From the NCBI GenBank assembly GCA_029851835.1, contig JARKVD010000022.1, forward strand, positions 50,587-114,586: a DNA stretch of 64,000 nt, written 5' to 3'. The notes beneath the pieces are model-generated. The model was not told the DNA's origin, searched no databases, and worked only from the letters and a program-made list of their open reading frames with translations. A program made the translations under genes and the position numbers. Below are positions 32,098-41,356 of the stretch, one piece after another; the stretch's first letter is position 1, and each line of letters starts with the position of its first letter. The stretch is from Clostridium sp. Its GTDB lineage: Bacteria > Bacillota > Clostridia > Clostridiales > Clostridiaceae.

Positions 32098-33897
32098 ATG
32101 ATGATTAATAAAAGGTTGATAAACCTTTGTGGAGATTCAAAAAAATATATTGGATTAACTGTTTTAGTTAATTGGATAGCGGTATTATGTAACATTATAA
32201 TAGTATTTTTTATTGGGAATTTTATAAATAAGATATATTTAGGAGAGACCCTAAAAATTGCAGAGAAAGGCTTAGTTTCGGCAACCATAGATTTTAAGGT
32301 TATGGGAAATATATCTTTAGCAGTGGCATTGGGTATTATCATAGTTTTATTGATTACAAGAGTTGTATGTAATATCTTATATGCTAAGTTTTCTAATCTA
32401 GCATCATCAACGGCAAGGGTACAGTTAAGAGAGCTGATTTATAAAAAGCTGTTAACTCTTGGTACAGGGTACAGCTCTGTCGAAAGCACTTCAGCAGTGG
32501 TACAAGTAATGGTTGAGGGAATAGAGCAGTTAGAAATATACTTTGGAAAGTATTTATCACAATTTATATATGCACTCCTAGTGCCAGTTACTTTGTTTAT
32601 TTTTATGAGCTTTATATCAATTAAAGCTGCATTAGTATTTATACTATGTGTGCCTTTAATTCCATTATCAATAGTAGCCATCATGAAGATTGCTAAGAGA
32701 ATATTAAAGAACTATTGGAAGAGCTATTCAAATCTTGGGGGAACTTTCCTTGAGAATTTACAAGGTTTAACTACCTTAAAGGTATTTAATATCGATGAAG
32801 AAAAACATGCAAGAATGAATGAAGAGGCTGAAGGCTTTAGAAAAATAACAATGAAGGTGCTAAGCATGCAGCTTAATTCTATAACCATAATGGATTTAGT
32901 TGCCTTTGGTGGTTCAGCAGCAGGAACAATTGTAGCTTTAATTCAATTTAGCAGAGGAGAAATATTAATTGGAAGTCTTCTAATTATAATTCTGCTTTCC
33001 TCTGAATTCTTTATACCATTAAGATTATTAGGCTCCTACTTCCATATAGCTATGAATGGGATGGCTGCTTCAGATAGAATGTTTGGAATTTTAGATGCGG
33101 AAGAAAAGAGTAAGAATGTAAAGATACAAGAAGGTACAAAGTTTGATGAGATTACTGTAGCAGTAAAGAATGTATCTTTTAGCTATGATGGTGAAAGAAA
33201 AGTTTTAAATAATATTAATATGGAGATTTCACCAAAGGGATTAGTAGCCATAGTAGGTGAAAGTGGTTCAGGAAAAAGTACCATAGCATCTTTAATATTA
33301 AATAGTCATAGTGTAACAGATGGAGAAATATTAATTAATGATACCAATGTTGAAAATATAGCTTCAGAGTGTATTTATGAAAATATAGCGTTAGTAAGTA
33401 CAAACAGCTACATATTTAATGGAACAATATTAGATAATCTACTTATGGGAAATAAAGATGCGTCTAAAAAACAGATAGAAGAAGCTTTAAAAACTGCTAG
33501 ACTATATGATTTTGTTCAATCTTTAAAGGACGGACTTTCAACTAATGTTGGTGAAGGTGGAAATGCTTTATCTGGAGGACAAAAACAGAGACTAGCCTTG
33601 GCTAGAGCGGTACTTGCAGATAGAAGAATGATTATCTTTGATGAAGCAACTTCTAACATTGATGTAGAAAGTGAAGAGAGCATTTGGGAAGCTATATATG
33701 AGCTTTCAAAGGAAAAGACTATATTAGTTATATCTCATAGATTAGCTAATGTTAAAGAAGCAAAAGAGATATATGTTATGAATAAAGGAAATCTTGCTGA
33801 AAAAGGAACCCATGAGGAGTTATATAAGTTAAATGGATATTACTCATCAATGGTAAAAAATCAAAATGCATTAGAAGAAGTAAGGGAGGTTTGTTAA
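32098..33897 (+). CDS. ABC exporter-fold ATPase/permease, CydD-like subunit (Fur-controlled)
   Basis: A 599-residue half-transporter: six membrane segments (about 15-320), then an ATPase with Walker A VGESGSGKST near 387, signature LSGGQKQRLALARA and Walker B MIIFDEAT. It is paired with the next gene (2-base gap), like CydDC or the IrtAB-type siderophore importers that use an exporter fold. The upstream Fur box suggests iron, heme or siderophore traffic rather than thiol export; the direction of transport is not shown. SD GGGAGG precedes ATG 32098. Confidence 0.9.
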   Translation: MMINKRLINLCGDSKKYIGLTVLVNWIAVLCNIIIVFFIGNFINKIYLGETLKIAEKGLVSATIDFKVMGNISLAVALGIIIVLLITRVVCNILYAKFSNLASSTARVQLRELIYKKLLTLGTGYSSVESTSAVVQVMVEGIEQLEIYFGKYLSQFIYALLVPVTLFIFMSFISIKAALVFILCVPLIPLSIVAIMKIAKRILKNYWKSYSNLGGTFLENLQGLTTLKVFNIDEEKHARMNEEAEGFRKITMKVLSMQLNSITIMDLVAFGGSAAGTIVALIQFSRGEILIGSLLIIILLSSEFFIPLRLLGSYFHIAMNGMAASDRMFGILDAEEKSKNVKIQEGTKFDEITVAVKNVSFSYDGERKVLNNINMEISPKGLVAIVGESGSGKSTIASLILNSHSVTDGEILINDTNVENIASECIYENIALVSTNSYIFNGTILDNLLMGNKDASKKQIEEALKTARLYDFVQSLKDGLSTNVGEGGNALSGGQKQRLALARAVLADRRMIIFDEATSNIDVESEESIWEAIYELSKEKTILVISHRLANVKEAKEIYVMNKGNLAEKGTHEELYKLNGYYSSMVKNQNALEEVREVC

Positions 33898-33898
33898 G

Positions 33899-35563
33899 AT
33901 GAAGAGACGATCAGGCTTCCAAATAATGAAGAGATTAATAGTTGAGCTTAAGCCATTAGCTCCTATAATGTTAATTACAATAACCTTAGGGATAATAGGA
34001 TTTTTAGCATCAATTTCTATAGCTAGCTTTGGAGCAATTGCTATTGGAGCATCTATAGGAGATGTTACATTTATAACTTTTAAAGGTGCAATGATTGTAA
34101 TGGCAGTATGTGCTTTACTTAGAGGTTTTTTAAGATATGGAGAGCAGTTATCAGGTCACTATATTGCTTTTAAAATATTATATATCCTAAGGGATAAGAT
34201 GTTTACAGTGCTAAGAAGATTAGCACCAGCAAAGCTTGATGGAAAAGAAAAGGGAAATTTAATTTCTCTTATTACCTCTGACATAGAGCTTTTAGAAGTA
34301 TTTTATGCTCATACTATAGCACCAATTGCCATAGCTATTGGAACTAACACTATAATAGCAGCTGTTTTATTTATGATAAATCCATGGTTTGGTATTTTAT
34401 CCGTAGTATTTTTCTTAATAGTAGGATTTGTAATCCCATATGCATCTTCAGCTTTAGCTAAAGATGCTGGAGTACAATATAGAAATATTTTTGGAGAAAG
34501 TAACTCTTATATTCTTGATGCCTTAAGAGGTTTAAGAGAAGTACTTCTATTCAAAAATGGAGAAGAAAGATTAAATCAAATAAATAATAATTCTAAAAGA
34601 TTAAATGAGAGTTTAGATAAAATTAAAGAGCATGAAGGTATTATTAGAGCTATCACAGATTTAACAATAATGATTGCTATTTTAACCTTTGTTGGAGTAG
34701 GCTTCGTTGAGTATTCAGTAGGAAACTTATCCTTTACGTGGATGCTAGTTGGAATAGTAATTATAGCTTCCTCCTTTGGACCAGTAGTTGCTCTAAGCAA
34801 TCTTTCCAATACACTACTTCAAACCTTTGCTTGTGCAGAGAGAATCTTTGCCCTTTTAGATGAGGTGCCACAGGTTGAGGAGGTTACAGATGGTGTGTCA
34901 GTAGATGGTGAAGTAGTTGAATATGATAAGGTAACCTTTAGTTATCCAAATAGAAAAGAGAAGATCTTTAATGAGGCTTCAATAGATATACAAAAGGGCG
35001 ATAAAATTGCTTTAATTGGTGAGAGTGGAATAGGAAAGAGTACCTTTATTAAGCTTATTATGAGATTCTGGGATGCCAATAAAGGAACTATTAAATTAGA
35101 TAATAAGGATATTAAAGATGTTAATACAGAATCCATTAGAAAAACACAGACCTTAGTAAGTCAGGAAACTTATCTGTTTGATGATACAATTGAAGAAAAC
35201 ATTAAAATTGGTAATCTAAATGCAACGATGGAACAGGTTATTGAAGCAGCTAAAAAGGCTTCTATCCATAACTTCATTGAAACTCTTCCAAAGGGATATA
35301 AAACTAAGGTTGGAGAACTTGGTGGAAATCTTTCTTCAGGAGAAAAGCAGAGAATAGGTCTTGCAAGAGCTTTCTTAAGGGATGGAGATATCCTTATTTT
35401 AGATGAACCTACAAGTAATTTAGATACCTTAAATGAAGGTGAAATTCTAAAAGCAATTAAGGAAAATTGTGAGAGCAAGACGATTATTCTAATTTCTCAT
35501 AGAAAGTCAACTACATCAATTTGCAATAGAACATATAAATTAGAAAATAAAAAGATAATCTAA
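33899..35563 (+). CDS. ABC exporter-fold ATPase/permease, CydC-like subunit
   Basis: A 554-residue partner of the preceding gene: about six membrane segments, then Walker A GESGIGKST near 375, signature LSSGEKQRIGLARA and Walker B ILILDEPT. The 2-base gap after the previous stop implies coupled translation and a heterodimer. Membrane-domain stretches such as LRGFLRYGEQLSGHY resemble CydC. No cytochrome bd genes lie nearby, which argues against a cytochrome assembly role and fits an iron-related role. A weak terminator follows at 35571-35603. Confidence 0.9.
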   Translation: MKRRSGFQIMKRLIVELKPLAPIMLITITLGIIGFLASISIASFGAIAIGASIGDVTFITFKGAMIVMAVCALLRGFLRYGEQLSGHYIAFKILYILRDKMFTVLRRLAPAKLDGKEKGNLISLITSDIELLEVFYAHTIAPIAIAIGTNTIIAAVLFMINPWFGILSVVFFLIVGFVIPYASSALAKDAGVQYRNIFGESNSYILDALRGLREVLLFKNGEERLNQINNNSKRLNESLDKIKEHEGIIRAITDLTIMIAILTFVGVGFVEYSVGNLSFTWMLVGIVIIASSFGPVVALSNLSNTLLQTFACAERIFALLDEVPQVEEVTDGVSVDGEVVEYDKVTFSYPNRKEKIFNEASIDIQKGDKIALIGESGIGKSTFIKLIMRFWDANKGTIKLDNKDIKDVNTESIRKTQTLVSQETYLFDDTIEENIKIGNLNATMEQVIEAAKKASIHNFIETLPKGYKTKVGELGGNLSSGEKQRIGLARAFLRDGDILILDEPTSNLDTLNEGEILKAIKENCESKTIILISHRKSTTSICNRTYKLENKKII

Positions 35564-35570
35564 ATGAGTA

Positions 35571-35603
35571 ATAAAGGGCTTGAATAACAAGCTCTTTATT
35601 TAG
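35571..35603 (+). terminator. Weak terminator after the ABC pair
   Basis: AATAAAGGGCTTG pairs with CAAGCTCTTTATT around AATAA; there is no long T run. It precedes a second Fur box. Confidence 0.5.
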
Positions 35604-35612
35604 AAAATGTAT

Positions 35613-35627
35613 TGATAATGATTATCA
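35613..35627 (+). promoter_or_regulatory. Second Fur box
   Basis: TGATAATGATTATCA is a perfect 7-1-7 Fur site ending 14 bases before the ATG of the small Cys-rich gene. It lies close enough to block translation initiation or a promoter there. Confidence 0.82.
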
Positions 35628-35641
35628 AGTGAGGTGTGAAT

Positions 35642-35944
35642 ATGGCTAAATTAGGAAGAGTTGAAAAGGAAAAGAAAGTTATAGCGTTAATGATAAATAT
35701 CTATTGCAGAAAAAAGCATAATTCACGGGATGGGTTATGTGATGAATGTAAGGAACTTTTAGAATATGCCCATAAAAGATTAACTCTTTGTAAGTTTGGG
35801 GACAAGAAGACAACTTGTTCAAAATGTCCTATACACTGTTATAAAAAGGATATGAAGCTTAAAGTGAAAGAGGTCATGAGATTTTCAGGACCAAGATTAA
35901 TTATATACAATCCGATAGAGTTAATAAGACATATGTTTTATTAA
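35642..35944 (+). CDS. Nitrous-oxide-stimulated promoter family protein (small Cys-rich)
   Basis: A 100-residue protein with conserved cysteines: INIYCRKKH, LCDECKELLEYA, LCKFGDKKTTCSKCPIHCY and the ending RFSGPRLIIYNP, LELIRHMF-like. This matches the small family annotated as nitrous oxide-stimulated promoter proteins, whose biochemical role is unknown. The cysteines could hold a metal or Fe-S cluster. ATG 35642 is chosen because GAGGTG lies 5 bases before it. It forms an iron-controlled pair with the DUF454 gene. Confidence 0.8.
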   Translation: MAKLGRVEKEKKVIALMINIYCRKKHNSRDGLCDECKELLEYAHKRLTLCKFGDKKTTCSKCPIHCYKKDMKLKVKEVMRFSGPRLIIYNPIELIRHMFY

Positions 35945-35967
35945 AATATAAATGGAGGGAAAGTAGT

Positions 35968-36363
35968 ATGAGCAAAGTTAAGAAATATATTTATATAACC
36001 ATAGGGTTAATAGCCTTTTTATTAGGATCAATAGGAGTAATAATTCCAATTTTACCAACGACTCCATTTTTATTATTAGCATCCTTTTGTTTTGCTAGAG
36101 GGTCAGATAAATTTAATAATTGGTTTAAAGGTACGAAGCTTTATAAAAAACACTTAGAAAGTTTTGTAAATGAGAGAGCTATGACTTTAAAACAAAAAAT
36201 ATGTATATTGGCTTTTGCTGATACTATGATAGCCATTCCTTTATTTTTAGTAGATGTTATGGCTATGAAAGTAGTACTAATAATGGTAATAGTTTTTAAA
36301 CTTTATTATTTTATATTTAAAATAAAGACTATAAAACCTGTAGTTCAAAGTGTTGAGGATTAG
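35968..36363 (+). CDS. YbaN family (DUF454) membrane protein
   Basis: A 131-residue membrane protein with about three to four spans. The family hallmark LGSIGVIIPILPTTPFLLLA-type segment and CFARGSDKFNNWF lie at about 17-54, followed by KLYKKHLESFVNERAMTLKQK. DUF454/YbaN proteins have no settled function, but they recur beside heme and iron transport genes, as here beside a Fur-controlled ABC pair. SD GGAGGG is clear and the gene is 23 bases after the Cys-rich gene. Confidence 0.88.
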   Translation: MSKVKKYIYITIGLIAFLLGSIGVIIPILPTTPFLLLASFCFARGSDKFNNWFKGTKLYKKHLESFVNERAMTLKQKICILAFADTMIAIPLFLVDVMAMKVVLIMVIVFKLYYFIFKIKTIKPVVQSVED

Positions 36364-36384
36364 TGAGAGAATGTAATTTTACTA

Positions 36385-36594
36385 ATGAAGAATAAGTTTA
36401 TTTATAAATTAATTGGTATTTTAGTTTTAGTAATTATATTAGTGGTGTCTGGATGGGGTTATTATAAACATTTAACGGATGTAGACTCTGAGGCAACAAA
36501 GAAAGTGAAATCAGTACAATATGAAAAACAACTTACAAGAAGTTCTTGCAAGTTGTTTTTTTGTTTGGGTTGTTTTTATATAATAATTTTATAA
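36385..36594 (+). CDS. Small membrane-anchored protein, probably truncated
   Basis: ATG 36385 gives 69 codons. The first ~50 look real: MKNKFIYKLIGILVLVIILV is a signal anchor, followed by a polar segment (HLTDVDSEATKKVKSVQYE). From about codon 50 the frame runs through the terminator hairpin at 36529-36562, so the C-terminus is probably an accident and the gene a remnant of a longer one. There is no clear SD. Nothing is recognised beyond the anchor. Confidence 0.35.
   Translation: MKNKFIYKLIGILVLVIILVVSGWGYYKHLTDVDSEATKKVKSVQYEKQLTRSSCKLFFCLGCFYIIIL
36529..36562. terminator. Bidirectional terminator
   Basis: CAACTTACAAGAA pairs with TTCTTGCAAGTTG, followed by TTTTTTT. It ends the iron-regulated operon and faces the end of the minus-strand flavoprotein gene. 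Confidence 0.85.
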
Positions 36595-36596
36595 AA

Positions 36597-38663
36597 TTAT
36601 TTGCCTTCTACACAGCTTTTTGCTGCAACACGTCCAAATACTACAGTATCAGCCACTGCAACAGAACCAAGACGGTTACCACCGTGAATACCTCCAGTAA
36701 CTTCACCAGCGGCATATAGTCCTGGTATAACATTACCATTAGTATCTTTTACCCTTGCATCAGCATCGATTTCTAGTCCACCCATTGTATGGTGAACAGA
36801 AACAACGCTTGAGAACATGAAGTATGGGCCTTCACCAATTTTATTAAAGTTGTCTGTACGTCCGAAGTCAGTATCTGTTCCTGAATCAACTAAAGAGTTA
36901 TATCTTTCAATAGATGCTTTAACTTCATCGGCAGGAAGTCCAAAGTGCTGAGAGACTTCTTCGATTGTTCCAATTGCTAATACACCTTGTTTTAAACATT
37001 TATCTATTTCAGTTTGATATTTTTCATATAATTTTTGTTCTTCAACTACAGAAGCATCGATAAGTTCATATACCATACTGTCTGTTTGATTTAAAGTTGC
37101 CTCTGAGATAACGTCTCTTGTACCTTTTTCATTTACAAAACGCTTTCCTTCTTTGTTTAGAAGTAGTGCAGTTGAATTAAGACGTGCATAGTCTATGTAG
37201 TAGTAATTACCTGTAGCAGGGTTATTTACTGGATATAATTGAATTAATCCCATATCTGTTACATCAGCACCAGCTTCTTGCCCCATTTCGATACCGTCAC
37301 CAGTTATAGCAGGGCTGTTTGTTGTAGGTATGCTTGAGTCTAAGGTTGGCCATAATTCATTATACTTTTCACGCATTTCTACATTAGAACCGAATCCACC
37401 AGTTGCTAAAATTACTCCATTATTAGCATTGAAAGTGTATTTTGCACCAGTTTTATGAGTTGCTTCAACTCCAACTACTTTTCCAGATTCATTTTTAATA
37501 AGGGTTTCAGCTTCTGTTTGAAGATAGATTTCAACACCTAATTCTTCTGCTTTAGCTTGAAGAGTATCTACATAAACAGGACCATCACCTTCAGGCCATA
37601 GTGTACGTGCAACTTTGTGACCACCATACCAAGATTGTTCATCTTTAAATTTAACTCCAACGAAATCTCTTAACCATTCAGCATTTGGAAGTGCATTTTC
37701 AGCAATAACTTGGATAAGTGATTTGTCTCCTTTTTTGTAACCACCTTCATAGATATCGTTAAAGAATTGCTCAGTACTGTCATCAGTAATTCCTTCTGCA
37801 ACTTGAACCCAGTTTCCTGGAGCTGCATATTCTCCACCAGATAGTCTTGTATTACCACCTGTAATGTCCATTTTTTCTATAACTACAACATTTTCTGCAC
37901 CAAGAGTTTTAGCTTCGATAGCAGCTGTTAACCCAGCTCCGCCACCACCAACAATTACAACATCAGCAGTTATTGTTTGATCTTCACCCTTAACAACTTC
38001 TGGTTTAACAGAGAATTTGCTCATGTCAGCACCGGCTTGTTCTAAAGCTTCAGTGACTGCAGATAAAAGAGCTTTACTTGATACTGTAGCACCAGTTAAA
38101 ACATCTACACCAACAGATTGATGTTCAACTATTTTTGCTGGAAGAGCATCAAGAGCTTTTGTTCCGATACCGTTAGTTTCAACGTTTTCTAGAACTTTTA
38201 CTTCAGCTATTTTAGAATCTTTTATTGAAACTTCTACTTTAAGTGGACCTTGGAAGCCAGATACTTCAGATGTGTAAACACCATCTTTTATCTTTCCAGT
38301 TGATTTTGAACCTGTGAATTCTTTTATTGCATCATTAACTGCTGCAATTATAGCTTTAGAGGAAACCGTTGCTCCAGTAACAGTATCTACTTCAGTTGAA
38401 TTTGCTTTAACTATAGCATCTGGTAATGATTCTATAGCTTTTGTTCCGATTCCTTCAGTTTCTCCATGGGATACTACTTCTACAGCAGTTATACTATCTT
38501 CAGAAAGGGTAACTTTAACATTTAAATCTCCACCGAATCCCTCTGCAACTCCAGTATATGTTCCGGCTTTATATTTACTATCAGATCCGCCTTTGCCAGC
38601 TGTGCTGCTGCAGCCTGTGATAAGCATAGAAGCAACAAGGACAAGCGCCATAACTCTTTTCAT
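36597..38663 (-). CDS. Extracytoplasmic flavocytochrome-like reductase with two FMN-binding domains (lipoprotein)
   Basis: A 688-residue lipoprotein (signal ending SMLITGC, Cys18). Two FMN-bind domains follow (about 30-115 and 125-210) with flavinylation motifs DTVTGAT (93-99) and DVLTGAT (187-193), in which the last Thr is the expected covalent FMN site. The FAD-binding fumarate-reductase domain begins ADVVIVGGGGAGLTAA near 233 and ends with GEVTGGIHGGNRLGS. Active-site-like HHTMGG is present. It should reduce a substrate outside the cell (fumarate, urocanate, an acrylate or similar). It is divergent from a two-component system and likely under its control. Confidence 0.9.
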   Translation of the reverse strand: MKRVMALVLVASMLITGCSSTAGKGGSDSKYKAGTYTGVAEGFGGDLNVKVTLSEDSITAVEVVSHGETEGIGTKAIESLPDAIVKANSTEVDTVTGATVSSKAIIAAVNDAIKEFTGSKSTGKIKDGVYTSEVSGFQGPLKVEVSIKDSKIAEVKVLENVETNGIGTKALDALPAKIVEHQSVGVDVLTGATVSSKALLSAVTEALEQAGADMSKFSVKPEVVKGEDQTITADVVIVGGGGAGLTAAIEAKTLGAENVVVIEKMDITGGNTRLSGGEYAAPGNWVQVAEGITDDSTEQFFNDIYEGGYKKGDKSLIQVIAENALPNAEWLRDFVGVKFKDEQSWYGGHKVARTLWPEGDGPVYVDTLQAKAEELGVEIYLQTEAETLIKNESGKVVGVEATHKTGAKYTFNANNGVILATGGFGSNVEMREKYNELWPTLDSSIPTTNSPAITGDGIEMGQEAGADVTDMGLIQLYPVNNPATGNYYYIDYARLNSTALLLNKEGKRFVNEKGTRDVISEATLNQTDSMVYELIDASVVEEQKLYEKYQTEIDKCLKQGVLAIGTIEEVSQHFGLPADEVKASIERYNSLVDSGTDTDFGRTDNFNKIGEGPYFMFSSVVSVHHTMGGLEIDADARVKDTNGNVIPGLYAAGEVTGGIHGGNRLGSVAVADTVVFGRVAAKSCVEGK

Positions 38664-38729
38664 AATTTACCTCCAAAATTTAAATCATACTTTGTTTATA
38701 TTTTAACAGACCTTGAAAGGGCTATAAAT

Positions 38730-38765
38730 GGACTTATGATTTAGAAATTTGGACTATTGTTTAGA
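38730..38765. promoter_or_regulatory. Direct repeats, probable response-regulator binding site
   Basis: GGACTTATGATTTAGA (38730-38745) and GGACTATTGTTTAGA (38751-38765) start 21 bp apart, on the same face of the helix. AraC/YesN-type regulators typically bind such paired direct repeats. The site lies 67-102 bases upstream of the minus-strand flavoprotein start and just upstream of the kinase promoter. Confidence 0.6.
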
Positions 38766-38780
38766 GTTTTGTGTAACAAT

Positions 38781-38809
38781 TTGTACTTTTGTGTTTTAGT
38801 CAGTATAAT
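38781..38809 (+). promoter_or_regulatory. Promoter of the histidine kinase operon
   Basis: TTGTAC at 38781-38786, a 17-bp spacer and TATAAT at 38804-38809, 50 bases ahead of the kinase ATG. Confidence 0.7.
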
Positions 38810-38858
38810 GAGAATATAGTGAAAAAATAGACAATCTTGTGCGGGGATATGTAAGTTT

Positions 38859-40604
38859 ATGAGAAAACGAAGGATAGATATAAAAAATTTAAGTATTAAA
38901 TCAAAGATTATAATGTTCTTTTCTATTACAATTATTTTGGTTTTTAGTTCTTTACTTGTATATGTAAATTTTAATATAAAGCCTAGAAATGAGGAAAACA
39001 TTAAGTTTTTAATAAGTCAAAATGTAGAAACAAAAGCCTCAGAAGTTAGTATGTGGATTGAAAAAAGAGTGGTTGAATACAGAACTTTATCAACTACTCC
39101 TGCAGTAAAGTCCATGGATGTTAGAGAGATTACACCAATAATAGAGAGTGTAACCAATTCTCACAAAAATGATGATGAGACTATGGAGACCTTTTCCTTT
39201 ATAGGTAAGAATGGTTTTTGTTGGATTAACAGTGAGGCTACTGAAAATCTAATTAAATATGAAGATTACATGCTGGCATATAATGAAGAAAAGGAGTTTA
39301 TTATTGGACAACCTGTTCTTAATGATAATAATCGAGAGGTAATTTTGTTTTATTACCCTGTAGAGGGGTATACTGGGAAAAAAGAATCTTTGATTTGTTC
39401 AGCAGTTCCCTTAGTAAGATTAAAAGAAATCGTTAATACTGTTCAGTTATATGGAAGTAAGACTTGGATAATGAATAGACAGGGACAAATTATAACTACA
39501 GATTTGGAGTATTTTTATAATAATTATATAGAGGAAGATGTACTAAAAAACATTGATTTTAAAAGTATTGTCAGCTCAGACATGATATCTTTGGAGTCTT
39601 TAAAGGGGGATTCTACATTATTTGTTTCCCCCGTAACAGCATATTCTGACTGGGTATTATGTACATTAACTACCGATAGCGAAATAAACCATTCAATTAA
39701 CGAAATGATTATTGGATACTTAATATTATTTACTTTTCTTATCTTACTTATAATTTTTATTGCGGCTTATGTTACTAAGTCTGTTTTAAATCCAATAAAA
39801 AGGCTTCAGAGCTGTATGAGCAGGGTTGAATCAGGACAGTTAGATGCTTATTATAATACAAGCACTGCTAAGGATGAAATATATTATCTTGGGGTTTCTT
39901 ACAATAAGATGCTTGATGAAATTACTCATCTTATTGATAAGATTTATGAGGAACAGTCTGAGCGAAGGATAGCAGAACTTCGAACTTTACAAGAACAGAT
40001 AAAGCCACATTTTCTGTATAACACTTTGGATAATATTAAGTGGATGGCAAAAAAGCAAGGAGCAAATGATGTAGCAAAAACTATTACGGATTTATCTAAT
40101 TTTTTCAGAGTGTTTTTGAATAATGGTAATGAAAAAATCACCTTAAAGCAAGAGTTTAGGCATACCAGATCTTATTTGGATATTCAGAAAACAAGATGTG
40201 GTGAGAAGCTAAACTATGTTATGAATATAGAAAAAGAAATAGAGGATGTATCAATTATTAAAATTCTAATTCAGCCTATAGTTGAAAATTCAATTTACCA
40301 TGGGATTAAAACTAAGGAGTCTAATGGAAATATATTTGTTAGGGCAAAAGTAGAAGGCGAGTTTATCAAAATTATTGTTGAAGATGATGGTATTGGAATG
40401 GATGAAAGTTGCTTAAAGAAACTTAAAGATAGTTTACTTAAGGCGACAGATTCAGGACATTATGGAATGAAAAATATACTTCAAAGGTTAAAATATGCCT
40501 ATGGTGATAGAGCATGTTTAAATATAGAAAGTAAATTAGGAGCCGGAACGAGAGTAACCATACTTATACCAAAGCAGGGGGAAGACGGATGTATAGAGCA
40601 TTAG
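38859..40604 (+). CDS. YesM-type sensor histidine kinase
   Basis: A 581-residue kinase with a first membrane span at about 20-42, an extracytoplasmic dCache-like sensor (about 43-280), a second span (about 285-307) and HAMP. The His-kinase region has QIKPHFLYNTL (phospho-acceptor H384), an N-box in QPIVENSIYHG and a G-box in EDDGIGMD. This is the YesM/LytS-like class. It overlaps the response regulator by 16 bases. The sensor domain probably recognises the electron acceptor used by the two flavoprotein reductases on either side; that ligand is not known. Confidence 0.93.
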   Translation: MRKRRIDIKNLSIKSKIIMFFSITIILVFSSLLVYVNFNIKPRNEENIKFLISQNVETKASEVSMWIEKRVVEYRTLSTTPAVKSMDVREITPIIESVTNSHKNDDETMETFSFIGKNGFCWINSEATENLIKYEDYMLAYNEEKEFIIGQPVLNDNNREVILFYYPVEGYTGKKESLICSAVPLVRLKEIVNTVQLYGSKTWIMNRQGQIITTDLEYFYNNYIEEDVLKNIDFKSIVSSDMISLESLKGDSTLFVSPVTAYSDWVLCTLTTDSEINHSINEMIIGYLILFTFLILLIIFIAAYVTKSVLNPIKRLQSCMSRVESGQLDAYYNTSTAKDEIYYLGVSYNKMLDEITHLIDKIYEEQSERRIAELRTLQEQIKPHFLYNTLDNIKWMAKKQGANDVAKTITDLSNFFRVFLNNGNEKITLKQEFRHTRSYLDIQKTRCGEKLNYVMNIEKEIEDVSIIKILIQPIVENSIYHGIKTKESNGNIFVRAKVEGEFIKIIVEDDGIGMDESCLKKLKDSLLKATDSGHYGMKNILQRLKYAYGDRACLNIESKLGAGTRVTILIPKQGEDGCIEH

Positions 40605-41356
40605 TAGCAGATGATGAAATTAATATATTAGAGGGGATGTCAGAGCAGATCGAAGAATTTGATTTAGGGATACATGTGGTAGCTAAAGCTGAAAATGGAA
40701 ATCAAGTATTAGAATTAAATGATAAATTTTCACCAGATATAATTGTTATAGATATAAATATGCCTCTTATGAATGGTCTTGAGTGTATCAGAGAGATAAG
40801 AAAAGAGAATTCAGCGTGCATCATTATTATTGTATCTGGTTATGATAGCTTTAAATTTGCTCAGGAAGCAATTAGACAGAATGTAGATTTTTATCTTCTT
40901 AAGCCCGTGGATGATATGGAACTATATGATGTTTTGAAACAGGCTATATGTGATTATAATAAGCGTATTGGGGAACAAACCATATTAAAAAAGTTTGCAC
41001 CAGTGCAAAATGATACAAAAACTAATGTTATTAAATATATAAATGAAAATTATACAAGAAAAGATATTTCTTCAGAAGAGATTGAAAAGCAATTTGGGTT
41101 AAGTCGTTCAACCTTATTCAAGATAATGAAGAATGCAACAGACAAGAGTCTCGTTGAGTATATTACTATGCTGAGAATGAGAAATGCTATTAATCTTTTA
41201 GAAAATAACGAGGATATAACGGTATGTGAAATTGCTAAAAGTGTTGGTTATGCAGATCAGTATTATTTTAGCAGAGCTTTTAAAAAACATATAGGATGCT
41301 CACCAAAGGAGTATAGAAATTCTATAAAAAAGGGTGTTAATAGTGAGGATGAATAA
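40589..41356 (+). CDS. YesN-type response regulator (REC + AraC HTH)
   Basis: A 255-residue regulator with a receiver domain (acidic pocket DDE at 8-10, phospho-acceptor D55 in VIDINMPLMNG, Lys in LLKPVDD) and a C-terminal AraC/XylS double HTH (ENYTRKDISSEEIEKQFGLS, then ICEIAKSVGYADQYYFSRAF-type second HTH). It is coupled to the kinase by overlap and to the next flavoprotein gene, whose ATG lies inside its last codons. The repeats at 38730-38765 are the likely binding site. Confidence 0.93.
   Translation: MYRALVADDEINILEGMSEQIEEFDLGIHVVAKAENGNQVLELNDKFSPDIIVIDINMPLMNGLECIREIRKENSACIIIIVSGYDSFKFAQEAIRQNVDFYLLKPVDDMELYDVLKQAICDYNKRIGEQTILKKFAPVQNDTKTNVIKYINENYTRKDISSEEIEKQFGLSRSTLFKIMKNATDKSLVEYITMLRMRNAINLLENNEDITVCEIAKSVGYADQYYFSRAFKKHIGCSPKEYRNSIKKGVNSEDE

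Noticed and set aside
32098..35563. Cytochrome bd assembly genes cydD and cydC
   Set aside because: No cydA or cydB nearby and a Fur box in front point to iron-related transport instead, so no symbols were given.
37670..37858. Minus-strand open frame of 62 codons inside the lipoprotein reductase gene
   Set aside because: It is an out-of-frame shadow of a well-supported gene and has no SD of its own.
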